From contig NZ_SOBE01000005.1 of assembly GCF_004364285.1 (NCBI RefSeq), forward strand, positions 1 to 64,000: DNA of 64,000 nucleotides. The letters run 5' to 3'. Below the pieces are notes generated by a model that had not been told where the DNA came from, ran no database searches, and saw nothing but the letters and a program-made list of their open reading frames with translations. Numbering within the stretch: the stretch's first letter is position 1; every line of letters starts with the position of its first letter. Origin of the DNA: Frigoribacterium sp. PhB116 (lineage in GTDB: Bacteria > Actinomycetota > Actinomycetes > Actinomycetales > Microbacteriaceae). Positions 24,474-38,396 of the stretch are shown one piece after another. The translations under genes and the position numbers were made by a program.

Positions 24474-24662
24474 ACGACAGCCCTCCCCGGAGTTCTCCAC
24501 AGTGTTGACAACCTCGGTTGCGGAGGGTGCGGCCCGACGAACTAAAGTGGGCACCTCCCGCTCCGCATCCGCGTAGTTCTGGGGAAGTAGCAGTGTTCCT
24601 GGCTCTGACGTCGCTCGTCGGCCAGTGGAGAAACCTGTGCATAAGTAGGTAGGAAGAGCCCC
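24474..24662. promoter_or_regulatory. dnaA upstream region with DnaA-box-like sites
   Basis: It contains TTCTCCACA (24493-24501) and TGTGCATAA (24636-24644), both near-matches to DnaA boxes, and a possible dnaA promoter TTGCGG (24518-24523) with TAAAGT (24543-24548), spacing 19. The second box lies just upstream of the ribosome-binding site, where DnaA could repress its own gene. Confidence 0.45.
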
Positions 24663-26078
24663 GTGGCGAACACCGTCGATCCGGTCCAGGACCTCTGGCG
24701 ATCCGTGCTCGCGACCCTCACGACCGACGATCGCATCACCCCTCAGCTGCACGGCTTCATCAGCCTGGTCGAGCCCAAGGGCGTGCTGGGCGGCACGCTC
24801 TACCTCGAGGTGCCCAACGACCTGACCCGCGGCATGCTCGAGCAGCGCATCCGCACCCCGCTGCTCGAGTCGATCGCCGCGCTCGGCGACACCTCGGTCG
24901 CGAGCTTCGCCATCACCGTCAACCCCGACATCACGCCCGACACCCTCACCCAGCAGCCCGAGGAATCGGAGCCGGCCCACTACATCGAGGCCCCGTTCGT
25001 GCCGGCGCCTGTCGAGTCGCCGTCGACCGGCAAGCGCAACGACTCGCGGCTGAACCCCAAGTACAGCTTCGACAACTTCGTGATCGGCGCCTCGAACCGG
25101 TTCGCCCACGCCGCGGCGGTGGCCGTCGCCGAGGCGCCGGCCAAGGCGTACAACCCCCTCTTCATCTACGGCTCGTCCGGGCTGGGCAAGACGCACCTCC
25201 TCCACGCCATCGGCCACTACGCCGAGACGATGTACCCGGGCATCCGGGTCCGCTACGTGAGCAGCGAGGAGTTCACGAACGACTTCATCAACTCGATCGC
25301 CAACAACCGCTCGAACCTGTTCCAGCAGCGGTACCGCGAGATCGACATCCTCCTGATCGACGACATCCAGTTCCTGCAGGGAAAGGACTCGACGCAGGAG
25401 GCCTTCTTCCACACCTTCAACACCCTGCACGACCACGACAAGCAGCTCGTGATCACGAGCGACCTGCCGCCCAAGCACCTGACGGGCTTCGAGGACAGGA
25501 TGCGCTCGCGCTTCGAGTGGGGCCTGATCACCGACGTGCAGGCGCCCGACCTCGAGACCCGCATCGCGATCCTCCGCAAGAAGGCGCAGAGCGAGAAGCT
25601 GCAGGTCCGAGACGAGGTGCTCGAGTTCATCGCCACGAAGGTGTCGAGCAACATCCGCGAGCTCGAGGGCACGCTCATCCGGGTCACGGCGTTCGCCAGC
25701 CTGAACCGCACCGCGGTCGACATGGCCCTCGTGCAGACCGTCCTGAAGGACCTGATCACCCTCGACGAGGACAACATCGTCGCGCCGGTCGACATCATCA
25801 ACCACACCGCCGACTACTTCAAGCTCTCGGTCGACGACCTCTACGGGTCGTCCCGCTCGCAGGCGATCGCCACGGCTCGACAGATCGCGATGTACCTCTG
25901 CCGAGAGCTGACCAGCCTGTCCCTCCCCAAGATCGGCCAGCTCTTCGGCAACCGAGACCACACCACGGTCATGTACGCGAACAAGAAGATCAGCGAGCTC
26001 ATGAAGGAACGCCGCTCGATCTACAACCAGGTGACCGAGCTGACGAGCCGCATCAAGCAGGACACCCGCTACAAGTAG
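24663..26078 (+). CDS. dnaA: Chromosomal replication initiator DnaA
   Basis: A 471-residue initiator ATPase. Domain I (about 1-85) is followed by a short linker, the AAA+ core (KYSFDNFVIGASNRFAHAAA; Walker A GSSGLGKTHL; Walker B LLIDDIQFLQGK) and the DNA-binding domain IV with SLPKIGQLFGNRDHTTVMYA, whose helix reads the DnaA box. The GTG start follows AGGAAG. The gene faces dnaN across oriC. Confidence 0.98.
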   Translation: MANTVDPVQDLWRSVLATLTTDDRITPQLHGFISLVEPKGVLGGTLYLEVPNDLTRGMLEQRIRTPLLESIAALGDTSVASFAITVNPDITPDTLTQQPEESEPAHYIEAPFVPAPVESPSTGKRNDSRLNPKYSFDNFVIGASNRFAHAAAVAVAEAPAKAYNPLFIYGSSGLGKTHLLHAIGHYAETMYPGIRVRYVSSEEFTNDFINSIANNRSNLFQQRYREIDILLIDDIQFLQGKDSTQEAFFHTFNTLHDHDKQLVITSDLPPKHLTGFEDRMRSRFEWGLITDVQAPDLETRIAILRKKAQSEKLQVRDEVLEFIATKVSSNIRELEGTLIRVTAFASLNRTAVDMALVQTVLKDLITLDEDNIVAPVDIINHTADYFKLSVDDLYGSSRSQAIATARQIAMYLCRELTSLSLPKIGQLFGNRDHTTVMYANKKISELMKERRSIYNQVTELTSRIKQDTRYK

Positions 26079-26199
26079 GCGAGTCGCGGTGCTGTGCCCG
26101 CGCCTCCTCGCCGCGTGCCCTGGACGGGCGTCGACCTCGGGTCGGCGCCCGTTCGTGCGTCCACGAGCCCGCAGGAGGCGGACTGCAGCACCTGGGAAC

Positions 26200-26475
26200 A
26201 GCCATCGATCCCACAGTGTGGATAACTTGTGGAAAGACGTGGACAACTACAGCTCAGGTGTTCACGGATCGATCGGGCCTGTGGGAACCGACCTCGGCGA
26301 ACGGGGAGGACGTCGCCCGATCACCCCGTCGAGTCCACACACCGTGCACAAGTCACAATCGTGTAGTTCCCTCTGGCCTCGGGGTTTTAAACAGGTTATC
26401 CACACTGTGCACAACGGTTAAGACTGTTAATCCTGATTACAAGAAATTGTTGGAGAGACAACCTTGTGGACAGCC
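26200..26475. other. Chromosomal replication origin oriC
   Basis: Within the dnaA-dnaN gap (26079-26568) I count at least seven DnaA-box-like 9-mers: TGTGGATAA (26217), TGTGGAAAG (26228), CGTGGACAA (26238), CGTGCACAA (26343), the perfect TTATCCACA (26396), TGTGCACAA (26406) and TGTGGACAG (26465). The stretch 26384-26453 is markedly AT-rich for this genome and is the likely unwinding element. Position between dnaA and dnaN is the standard actinobacterial origin location. Confidence 0.9.
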
Positions 26476-26568
26476 GGCGGCGGTCCTCGGGCCCGGGACC
26501 GCCCGCCTCCTCGCTGTGGCAGTATTGGCGGGCCATCCACGAGCGAGTAGTCGAACAGGGGTCCCCGC

Positions 26569-27717
26569 GTGAAGTTCCAGGTCAACCGCGACGTCTTCAG
26601 CGATGCCGTCTCCTTCGCCGTGAAGCTCCTCCCGCAGCGCACGACCCTGCCGATCCTCAGCGGGGTGCTGATCGAGGCCGACGCCGACGGCCTCACGCTC
26701 TCGTCCTTCGACTACGAGGTCTCGGCCCAGACGAGCATCGCGGCCGAAGTCGACGAGCCCGGCACGATCCTCGTCTCGGGGCGCCTCCTCGCCGACATCG
26801 CGAACCGCCTGCCCAACGCTCCCGTGACGTTCTCGACCGACGAGAACCGCATCGCCGTGAGCTGCGGCTCCGCCAACTTCTCGCTGCTGAGCATGCCCGT
26901 CGAGGAGTACCCGACGCTGCCCACGGTCGGGGAGCGCTCGGGCGTCGTGCCCGGGGACGCCTTCTCGCTGGCCATCTCCCAGGTCGCCGTCGCCGCCTCC
27001 CGCGACGACGTGACCCCGGTCATCACCGGCGTGCAGCTCGAGGTCACCGAGAACGCCCTGTCGCTCGTGGCCACAGACCGCTACCGGGTGGCCGTCCGGG
27101 GCATCGAGTTCGACCCCGGCACCGCCGCCAGCACCGAGACGACCACGGCGCTCGTCCCGGCCCGCACCCTCCAGGAGGTCGGCAAGACCTTCGGCAGCGC
27201 CAGCACCGTGTCCGTGTCGATCACCGGCAGCGACGACCGCGAGCTGATCGCGTTCCAGGCCGGCGACAAGACCGTCACGTCGTTGCTGATCAAGGGCAAC
27301 TTCCCCCCGGTCAAGCGTCTCTTCCCCGAGACCGTCGAGAACTTCGCGGTGATCAACACCGCCGAGCTCGTCGAGTCCATCCGCCGCGTCTCGCTCGTGC
27401 TCGAGCGCGAGGCGGCCCTCAGGTTCACGTTCACGATCGACGGCCTCACCCTCGAGGCGGTCGGCAGCGAACAAGCGCAGGCATCAGAGTCGATCGACGC
27501 GTTGTTGACGGGAGAGGACACGGTGGTCTCGTTGAAGCCCCAGTTCCTCCTCGACGGCCTCGGAGCCGTCCACTCCGAGTTCGTGCGGATCTCCTTCACC
27601 AAGACGGAGAACCCGAACAAGCCCGGTCCTGTGCTGATCACCAGTCAGTCCTCCAAGGACCAGGCGGGCGCTGACAGCTACCGCTACCTGCTGCAGCCCA
27701 ACCTCCTCCTGCGCTGA
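26569..27717 (+). CDS. dnaN: DNA polymerase III beta subunit (sliding clamp)
   Basis: A 382-residue clamp that dimerises around DNA and tethers polymerases. The start MKFQVNRDVFSDAVSFAVKLLP, the core TTLPILSGVLIEADADG and the C-terminal YLLQPNLLLR match the family. The start is GTG. An 8-bp hairpin (26479-26486 with 26496-26503) lies in its leader, immediately after the last DnaA box, and may insulate the gene from origin-internal transcription. Confidence 0.97.
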   Translation: MKFQVNRDVFSDAVSFAVKLLPQRTTLPILSGVLIEADADGLTLSSFDYEVSAQTSIAAEVDEPGTILVSGRLLADIANRLPNAPVTFSTDENRIAVSCGSANFSLLSMPVEEYPTLPTVGERSGVVPGDAFSLAISQVAVAASRDDVTPVITGVQLEVTENALSLVATDRYRVAVRGIEFDPGTAASTETTTALVPARTLQEVGKTFGSASTVSVSITGSDDRELIAFQAGDKTVTSLLIKGNFPPVKRLFPETVENFAVINTAELVESIRRVSLVLEREAALRFTFTIDGLTLEAVGSEQAQASESIDALLTGEDTVVSLKPQFLLDGLGAVHSEFVRISFTKTENPNKPGPVLITSQSSKDQAGADSYRYLLQPNLLLR

Positions 27718-27773
27718 CAGCGCGACACGACGGAGGCGCCACGATCGACGCCTCCACAGAACGAAGGATCCTC

Positions 27774-28658
27774 ATGCACATCGGCCTCGTCGGTCTCGGC
27801 AAAATGGGCAACAACATGCGCGCTCGCCTGCGCAACGCGGGCATCGAGGTGACCGGCTACGACGCCAACCCCGCCGTCTCCGACGTCGCCGACCTGGGCG
27901 CCCTCGCCCAGGCGCTCCCGTCGCCGCGCCTCGTCTGGGTGATGGTCCCCCACGGCCAGATCACCGACGCCGTCATCAAGGACCTCGGCGAGGTCCTCGA
28001 GCCGGGCGACCTCGTCATCGACGGCGGCAACTCGAAGTGGCTCGACGACGAGGTCCACGCGACCCTCCTCGACGCCAAGGGCATCCGCTACATGGACGCC
28101 GGCGTCTCCGGCGGCGTGTGGGGCCTCGAGAACGGCTACGGCCTGATGGTCGGCGGCGACTCCGCCGACGTCGAGCGCGCGATGCCCGTCTTCGACGCGC
28201 TGCGCCCCGAGGGCCCCCGCGAGGAGGGCTTCAGCCACGCGGGCCCCGTCGGCGCCGGCCACTACGCGAAGATGGTCCACAACGGCATCGAGTACGCGAT
28301 CATGCAGGCCTACGGCGAGGGATATGAACTCCTCGAGGCCAAGGGCCTCGTCGAGGACGTCCCCGCGGTCTTCAAGGCGTGGCAGCGCGGCACGGTCGTC
28401 CGTTCCTGGCTGCTCGAGCTCATGGTCCTCGCGCTCGACGCCGACCCCAAGCTCGACGCGCTCTCGGGCTACGTCGACGACAGCGGCGAGGGTCGCTGGA
28501 CGCTCGAGGAGGGCATCGCCCACGCCGTGCCGATGCCGGCCCTGAGCGCGTCGATCTTCGCGCGCTTCGTGTCGCGCCAGGGCGAGGGCTCGCCCACCAT
28601 GAAGGCCGTCGCCGCCCTGCGCAACCAGTTCGGCGGCCACGCGGTCAAGAAGGCCTAG
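27774..28658 (+). CDS. gnd: 6-phosphogluconate dehydrogenase (decarboxylating), short type
   Basis: A 294-residue enzyme converting 6-phosphogluconate to ribulose 5-phosphate in the pentose phosphate pathway. It has the NAD(P)-binding GLVGLGKMG, the substrate motif DAGVSGGVWGLENGYGLMVGG and the catalytic GHYAKMVHNGIEYAIMQA. Its length marks the short, GndA-like class rather than the 470-residue form. Cofactor preference is not decided here. A 7-bp hairpin (27732-27738 with 27749-27755) lies between dnaN and gnd. Confidence 0.93.
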   Translation: MHIGLVGLGKMGNNMRARLRNAGIEVTGYDANPAVSDVADLGALAQALPSPRLVWVMVPHGQITDAVIKDLGEVLEPGDLVIDGGNSKWLDDEVHATLLDAKGIRYMDAGVSGGVWGLENGYGLMVGGDSADVERAMPVFDALRPEGPREEGFSHAGPVGAGHYAKMVHNGIEYAIMQAYGEGYELLEAKGLVEDVPAVFKAWQRGTVVRSWLLELMVLALDADPKLDALSGYVDDSGEGRWTLEEGIAHAVPMPALSASIFARFVSRQGEGSPTMKAVAALRNQFGGHAVKKA

Positions 28659-28673
28659 TCGCTTCCGGCCCGC

Positions 28674-29918
28674 GTGCGAGTACTCCATCTGAGCCTGACC
28701 GACTTCCGGAACTACGCTTCCGCCGAAGTCGCACTCGCGCGCGGGCCCAACCTCTTCGTCGGCCGCAACGGCCAGGGCAAGACCAACCTGGTCGAGTCGC
28801 TCGGCTACCTCGCGACCCTCGGGTCGCACCGCGTCTCGTCCGACGCCGCGATGATCCGACAGGGCACCGACTCGGCGATCGTCCGCGCGCGCCTCGAGTC
28901 CGAGGGGCGCGAGCTCCTCGCCGAGGTGCAGATCAACCGCACCGGGGCCAACCGTGCCCAGGTCAACCGCAGCGCGATCAAGCCCCGCGAGCTGCCGCGC
29001 TACTTCACGAGCGTCCTGTTCGCTCCCGAGGACCTCGCGCTCGTCAGGGGCGAGCCGTCGGGCCGGCGCCGGTTCCTCGACGAGCTGCTCGTGACCCGGG
29101 CGCCCCGGTTCGCCGGGGTCCAGGCGGACTACGACCGGGTGCTCCGGCAGCGGAACACGCTCCTCAAGTCAGCCCGCGCCTCCGGCGTCAAGGCAGGTCA
29201 GCTCGGCACCCTCGACATCTGGGACGAGCGCCTCGTAGCTCTGGGCACGGAGATCGTCGTCGCGCGCGAGAGGCTCGTCGCCGATCTCGCCCCCGAGGTG
29301 GCTCGGTCGTACGCCGCCGTCGCGGGCGAGGACCACGCGGCACGGCTCTCGACCGTCCTGAGCATCCGCGGCGCGACGGTCGACGACGACGCCCCCGCAC
29401 CGGAGGCGCCCACCGAGCAGGTAGCGCCGGCCGAGGTCGCCGACGTGTTCCGCGAGGCGCTCGCCCGGGTCCGGCCCAGCGAGCTCGACCGAGGGCTCAC
29501 CCTCGTCGGGCCGCACCGCGACGACCTCTTCCTCTCGCTCAACGGCCTCCCCGCCCGCGGCTACGCGAGCCACGGCGAGTCCTGGTCGTTCGCCCTCGCC
29601 CTGAAGCTCGCGTCGGCGGCGGTCGTCCGCGCCGAGGCGAGCACGGGCGACCCCGTCATCGTGCTCGACGACGTCTTCGCCGAGCTCGACGGGTCCCGCC
29701 GCGAGCGTCTGGCCGACGCCGTGGCCGACTACGAGCAGGTGCTCATCACCGCGGCGGTCGAGGAGGACGTGCCCGACCGGCTGGCCGCGCACACCGTGCG
29801 CATCTCCGCGGGCACCATCGTCGAGGAGGCAGATACGACAGAGGTCACGGCCGCGACCGTGACCGCGGACACGGCGGCACCAGCCGACGCCGCGGGCGCG
29901 ACCGCGGACCCGTCGTGA
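28674..29918 (+). CDS. recF: DNA replication and repair protein RecF
   Basis: A 414-residue SMC-like ATPase that helps load RecA at gaps. It starts at GTG with VRVLHLSLTDFRNYASAEVALARG, has Walker A VGRNGQGKTN, the signature-like SRRERLADAV and Walker B DPVIVLDDVFAELDG. The last 35 residues are Ala/Thr-rich and look like a loose tail. It lies 15 bp after gnd and overlaps the DUF721 gene by 4 bp. Confidence 0.96.
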   Translation: MRVLHLSLTDFRNYASAEVALARGPNLFVGRNGQGKTNLVESLGYLATLGSHRVSSDAAMIRQGTDSAIVRARLESEGRELLAEVQINRTGANRAQVNRSAIKPRELPRYFTSVLFAPEDLALVRGEPSGRRRFLDELLVTRAPRFAGVQADYDRVLRQRNTLLKSARASGVKAGQLGTLDIWDERLVALGTEIVVARERLVADLAPEVARSYAAVAGEDHAARLSTVLSIRGATVDDDAPAPEAPTEQVAPAEVADVFREALARVRPSELDRGLTLVGPHRDDLFLSLNGLPARGYASHGESWSFALALKLASAAVVRAEASTGDPVIVLDDVFAELDGSRRERLADAVADYEQVLITAAVEEDVPDRLAAHTVRISAGTIVEEADTTEVTAATVTADTAAPADAAGATADPS

Positions 29919-30496
29919 ACGCCGACGACGACGACCCGACCCCGCGCCCTGCGGAGGAGGCGCCCTCCTCGACGACGGGACCGCCGCCTCCTGCGCCCCC
30001 GGAGCCGCTGCCGGACGACGAGGCGCAGCGCGTCTACCTGAGGTTCCGCCGCGTCTTCGGCGACCCGAACGGACGCTCGCGCGACGGGAGGCGTCGCAAG
30101 GCCATCAAGCTCGGCTCGCCGAGCCAGCCCTTCGGCACGGGACGTGAGCCCCGGGGCATCGCAGACGTGCTCGCGAGCGTCACGTCCGAGCTGGGCTGGA
30201 AGTCGCCCCTGGCGCAGTCCGACCTCATGGCCGCGTGGCCCGACATGGTCGGCGACGAGCTGTCGGCGCACTCGCACCCGGTGTCCATCGACGACGGCAC
30301 CCTGACCGTGCAGTGCGACTCGACGGCGTGGGCGACGCAGCTCCGGCTGATGCGCGGGACGGTGACGACGACCATCGTCCAGCGGTACCCCGACGCCGGC
30401 ATCCAGTCGGTGCGTTTCCTGGCACCCAACGCCCCGTCCTGGAAACGCGGCCCCAGATCGGTCCCAGGGCGTGGCCCTCGCGATACCTACGGCTAG
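29915..30496 (+). CDS. DUF721 (DciA-like) protein
   Basis: A 193-residue protein whose GTG start overlaps the recF stop (GTGA). The first 30 residues are acidic and Pro-rich. The C-terminal half carries the DUF721 domain (LAQSDLMAAWPDMVGDELSAHSHPVSI; DGTLTVQCDSTAWATQLRLM). Members of this family include DciA, the helicase loader or operator used by bacteria that lack DnaC, and actinobacteria are among them. A role with DnaB is therefore likely but inferred from family and position between recF and gyrB. Confidence 0.85.
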   Translation: MNADDDDPTPRPAEEAPSSTTGPPPPAPPEPLPDDEAQRVYLRFRRVFGDPNGRSRDGRRRKAIKLGSPSQPFGTGREPRGIADVLASVTSELGWKSPLAQSDLMAAWPDMVGDELSAHSHPVSIDDGTLTVQCDSTAWATQLRLMRGTVTTTIVQRYPDAGIQSVRFLAPNAPSWKRGPRSVPGRGPRDTYG

Positions 30497-30505
30497 GGAG
30501 GGTGA

Positions 30506-32635
<2,130 letters not shown>

Positions 32636-32711
32636 CGCGTGCGCCGGCTGAGCCGGAGCACGCCCGCGCCCCGCGGAGGACACCGGGGCAGACCACGACA
32701 GACGGAGAATC

Positions 32712-35376
<2,665 letters not shown>

Positions 35377-35384
<8 letters not shown>

Positions 35385-35784
35385 CGTCGCCGAGAAGCTT
35401 CAGCGCAAGACCGCGCGCCCGTCCGGCACCAAGCAGGTGCGCCTGAAGCTCGTCTACATCGACTTCTGGTCCGTCGTGAAGCTGTCGTTCCTGATCGCTG
35501 TCGCGCTGGGGATCGTCACCGTCGTGGCGACGTTCCTGATCTGGCTGATCCTCAACCAGACGGGCATCTTCAACGACCTCGACCAGGTGCTGCGCGACAT
35601 CCTGGGCGACCAGAACTTCACCATCCAGGACAGCTTCAACGTCGGGCAGGTCATGCTGTTCTCGATCGTCGTGGCCGTGCTGAACGTCGTGGTCGGCACC
35701 GTGCTCGGCGCCGTCGTCGCCGTGCTCTACAACCTGAGCGTCCGGGTCACCGGCGGCCTGCTGGTCGGCTTCACGAACAACTGA
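35377..35784 (+). CDS. DUF3566 membrane protein
   Basis: A 135-residue protein with two long membrane helices (about 32-60 and 90-120) and a basic N-terminal segment. It matches the DUF3566 family found directly after gyrA in actinobacteria. Function is unknown. Overlap with gyrA indicates translational coupling; two tRNA genes follow. Confidence 0.85.
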
Positions 35785-35836
35785 TCCGGGTCGGATCGGC
35801 CCCCACGGCCGATTCGTCATCTCCGTCGTGGTGCTG

Positions 35837-35842
35837 TAGGCT
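35837..35842 (+). promoter_or_regulatory. -10 box of the tRNA pair
   Basis: TAGGCT lies 13 nt before tRNA-Ile, so transcription would start about 7 nt upstream of the mature 5' end. The -35 element is not clear. Confidence 0.5.
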
Positions 35843-35855
35843 TTACGACGGTCCG

Positions 35856-35929
35856 GGGGCTATAGCTCAGGCGGTTAGAGCGCTTCGCTGATAACGAAGA
35901 GGTCACAGGTTCAAGTCCTGTTAGCCCCA
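35856..35929 (+). tRNA. tRNA-Ile (GAT)
   Basis: A 74-nt cloverleaf: acceptor GGGGCTA with TAGCCCC, D-loop AGCTCAGGCGGTTAGAGC, anticodon loop CTGATAA with GAT, and T-loop GGTTCAAGTCC. The CCA end is not encoded and is added by Cca. Confidence 0.97.
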
Positions 35930-35966
35930 CTCCCGAAGGTCCTCCTACGGGTTCACCCGGTGCCTC

Positions 35967-36039
35967 GGGGCCTTAGCTCAGTTGGTAGAGCGCCTGCTTT
36001 GCAAGCAGGATGTCAGGAGTTCGATTCTCCTAGGCTCCA
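35967..36039 (+). tRNA. tRNA-Ala (TGC)
   Basis: A 73-nt cloverleaf: acceptor GGGGCCT with AGGCTCC (one G-U pair), D-arm GCTCAGTTGGTAGAGC, anticodon TGC in CTTTGCAAG, and T-loop AGTTCGATTCT. CCA is not encoded. It follows tRNA-Ile by 37 nt and is probably processed from the same transcript. Confidence 0.97.
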
Positions 36040-36093
36040 CGAAAAATAGGCCTTCCCTGCTCGCCCACGTCGTGGGTTCGCGGGGATTTTTCG
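36040..36093 (+). terminator. Terminator after the tRNA pair
   Basis: The outer arms CGAAAAAT (36040-36047) and ATTTTTCG (36086-36093) are complementary and enclose a GC-rich hairpin centred on CCCACGTCGTGGG (36064-36076). The symmetrical A and T tracts allow termination in both directions. Confidence 0.75.
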
Positions 36094-36124
36094 TTCGTGC
36101 TCGTCTGGCTGCGCCGCCGCTCGG

Positions 36125-36199
36125 GCGACGTCGCTTCGCTCGTCGCGGGGGCGACGTCACTTCGCTCGTCGCCGGTCGCAACATCGCTTCGCTCGTTGC
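36125..36199. repeat. Three tandem 22-nt palindromic units with covariation
   Basis: Units at 36125-36146, 36151-36172 and 36178-36199 share the centre CTTCGCTCG and have complementary ends. The first two end in GCGAC/GTCGC; the third ends in GCAAC/GTTGC, so a change on one side is matched on the other. They are spaced 4 and 5 nt apart in a 250-bp gap between the tRNA terminator and the next gene. Confidence 0.75.
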
Positions 36200-36288
36200 G
36201 GGGCAGGGGTGTGCGGGGGGTGCACGGAGGGCCCGGCTCCGAGGAGGAGGCGGGCCCTGCGGGGTGGTGCGGGTGGGGGACTGAGTGA

Positions 36289-36834
36289 CTAGGCCTTCGT
36301 GTCGGCGTCGTCGTCGGCGACCCAGAGCTCGTCGTCGGCACGGAGCGTCTGCACAGCAGCGAAGACGAGGCCGCCGAGCGCCACGACGCCGAGGCCGATC
36401 AGCAGCACGCCGCCGACGCCGGGGCCCGACTTCTTCTTGCTGGGCGCGTACTTCGCGGCCTGCGAGGCGAACTTGCCGCCCTGCTTCTTGGCCTTCTTGA
36501 CGGCCTTCTTGACCTTGGGGTCGTTGACGAGGTCGAGACCGCCGAAGTAGGAGGAGAGGGCCGGGTAGACGTCGTGCTTCAGACGGTCCTGCGCGACGGT
36601 CGCGGCGTGGCTGCCGGCAGACAGGCCCTGCGAGACGGCCGGGCGGACGTTCTGGTCGACGGCGTGCTTGATGCGCGGCGTCACGTTCTTGTTGGCATAG
36701 CGGACTCCGTGGTCGCGGGCGTCGCCGATGACCTTGCCTGCGTGGCTCACGACCTCGCGCTGCTCGGACCACACGTCGAACGCGTGCTTCTTGAACTTCT
36801 TCAGTTCTTTCTTCTGCTTGCGTGACAGGGCCAC
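36289..36834 (-). CDS. Hypothetical basic protein with C-terminal membrane helix
   Basis: A 181-residue protein not assigned to a family. The first 20 residues are Lys-rich (SRKQKKELKKFKKHAF), the middle is predicted helical and soluble, a Lys-rich patch (KVKKAVKKAKKQGGKF) precedes one membrane helix (about 142-165, GVGGVLLIGLGVVALGGLVFAAV), and the end is acidic. The GTG start at 36834 follows a good GGAGGA site. A DNA- or ribosome-facing membrane protein is conceivable but speculative. Confidence 0.75.
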   Translation of the reverse strand: MALSRKQKKELKKFKKHAFDVWSEQREVVSHAGKVIGDARDHGVRYANKNVTPRIKHAVDQNVRPAVSQGLSAGSHAATVAQDRLKHDVYPALSSYFGGLDLVNDPKVKKAVKKAKKQGGKFASQAAKYAPSKKKSGPGVGGVLLIGLGVVALGGLVFAAVQTLRADDELWVADDDADTKA

Positions 36835-36972
36835 AGTGTTCCTCCAACGACTAGTAGGCAACGGCTCGGTTCGATGCTGGCCTCCCAGTCTGGCACGAGG
36901 CTTCCTGGCAGGTAACACCGTGCTCGCTGGGCACCCGCTGATGTGCTGAGGGCCCTGTGGGAGAATGGCCTC

Positions 36973-37512
36973 ATGTCTACGCACACCGCTGTCGCCACCA
37001 TCAAGACCAACCACGGCACCATCACCGTGAACCTCTTCGGCGACCACGCACCCAAGACCGTCGCCAACTTCACCGGGCTCGCCACCGGCACCATCGAGTG
37101 GACCCACCCCTCCACGGGCAAGGTCAGCACCGACCGGCTCTACGACGGCGTCGTCTTCCACCGCATCATCAAGGACTTCATGCTCCAGGGCGGCGACCCG
37201 CTCGGCCAGGGCATCGGCGGCCCCGGCTACCAGTTCGACGACGAGATCCACCCCGAGCTGAACTTCGGCGAGCCCTACGTCCTCGCCATGGCGAACGCCG
37301 GCAAGCAGGGCGGTCGCGGCACCAACGGCTCGCAGTTCTTCATCACCACCGTCGCCACGCCGTGGCTGCAGGGCAAGCACACCATCTTCGGCGTCGTCGC
37401 CGACGACGAGTCCAAGAAGGTCGTCGACGCCATCGAGGCCGTCCCCACCGACGCGCGCGACAAGCCCCTCGAGGACGTCGTGATCGAGAGCGTCACCATC
37501 GACGAGGTCTAG
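36973..37512 (+). CDS. ppiA: Peptidyl-prolyl cis-trans isomerase, cyclophilin type
   Basis: A 179-residue cytoplasmic cyclophilin. Active-site residues are visible in [15 protein letters not shown] (Arg, Phe, Met, Gln), NGSQFFITT, and the loop around [10 protein letters not shown]. It has no signal peptide. The ATG at 36973 lies a few bases after GGGAGA; 37512 is the last base before the rhomboid start, so the two genes are adjacent and probably co-translated. The same order occurs in mycobacteria. Confidence 0.94.
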   Translation: MSTHTAVATIKTNHGTITVNLFGDHAPKTVANFTGLATGTIEWTHPSTGKVSTDRLYDGVVFHRIIKDFMLQGGDPLGQGIGGPGYQFDDEIHPELNFGEPYVLAMANAGKQGGRGTNGSQFFITTVATPWLQGKHTIFGVVADDESKKVVDAIEAVPTDARDKPLEDVVIESVTIDEV

Positions 37513-38358
37513 GTGACACAGGTCCCCGCCGACGCAGCGAACTACTGCTACCGGCACCCCGACAGGCAGAGCTTCGTGCTCTGCCAGCGGTGCGGTCGCA
37601 CCGTCTGCGGCCAGTGCCAGACCCCGGCCGCGGTGGGCGTGCACTGCCCGGAGTGCGTTCGCGAGGCCCAGGCCTCCGCTCCGCGTGTACAGCCTCGTGT
37701 CCTGGGCAGCATCCGCAGCGCCTCCCGCGGCGGGGCCCCGGTCGTCACGTACGGCCTGATCGGCGTCAGCCTCGTCGTGTACCTGGCGCAGGTGCTCACG
37801 GGAGGCGTGGTCAGCTCGGCGTTCTCGTACTACGCGCCGATCGCGCTCGTCGAGCCGTGGCGCATCGTCACGTCGATGTTCACCCACGGCAGCGTCCTGC
37901 ACATCCTCTTCAACATGTACGCGCTGTACATCTTCGGAGCACAGCTCGAACGGACGTTGGGCAGGGCCCGCTACGCGGCGCTCTACTTCATCAGCGGGCT
38001 GGGAGGCGCGGCCGCGGTGACGCTCCTGTCGCCGACCACCCCGGTGGTGGGCGCGTCCGGGGCTATCTTCGGCCTCATGGCGGGCTTCTTCGTGATCGCG
38101 CGCAGCCTGGGCGGCTCGAACGGCGTCCAGCTGCTCGTCCTGCTGGGCATCAACCTCGCCATCGGCTTCGTCTCCCCGAACATCTCGTGGCAGGCGCACG
38201 TCGGCGGGCTCGTCGTGGGCGCCCTCGTGTCGTTCCTCTACACGAAGACCCGCCACCGCTCGAAGGCCGGCCTGCAGACGGCGGGGCTCGTCGCGATCGG
38301 CGCGGTCTGCCTGCTGATCGTCCTCGGGCGCTCGGCGATGTACCTCGGCTACCTCTGA
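37513..38358 (+). CDS. Rhomboid family intramembrane serine protease with N-terminal zinc-binding module
   Basis: A 281-residue protein. The first 50 residues form a B-box-like zinc module (CYRHPDRQSFVLCQRCGRT, CGQC, HCPEC). Six helices follow, with the catalytic serine in GASGAIFGLMAG, the HGSVLHILFNMYALYIFG segment of helix 2, and the catalytic histidine in WQAHVGGLVVGA. Substrates are unknown. Its GTG start directly follows the ppiA stop. Confidence 0.92.
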   Translation: MTQVPADAANYCYRHPDRQSFVLCQRCGRTVCGQCQTPAAVGVHCPECVREAQASAPRVQPRVLGSIRSASRGGAPVVTYGLIGVSLVVYLAQVLTGGVVSSAFSYYAPIALVEPWRIVTSMFTHGSVLHILFNMYALYIFGAQLERTLGRARYAALYFISGLGGAAAVTLLSPTTPVVGASGAIFGLMAGFFVIARSLGGSNGVQLLVLLGINLAIGFVSPNISWQAHVGGLVVGALVSFLYTKTRHRSKAGLQTAGLVAIGAVCLLIVLGRSAMYLGYL

Positions 38359-38396
38359 CCCGGCCCCCGGGTGCCTCCGACGCGAGGCGAGGAGAA

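Noticed and set aside
36125-36199. Possible CRISPR array
   Set aside because: Units are adjacent with only 4-5 nt between them and no spacers or cas genes; they are palindromic repeats.
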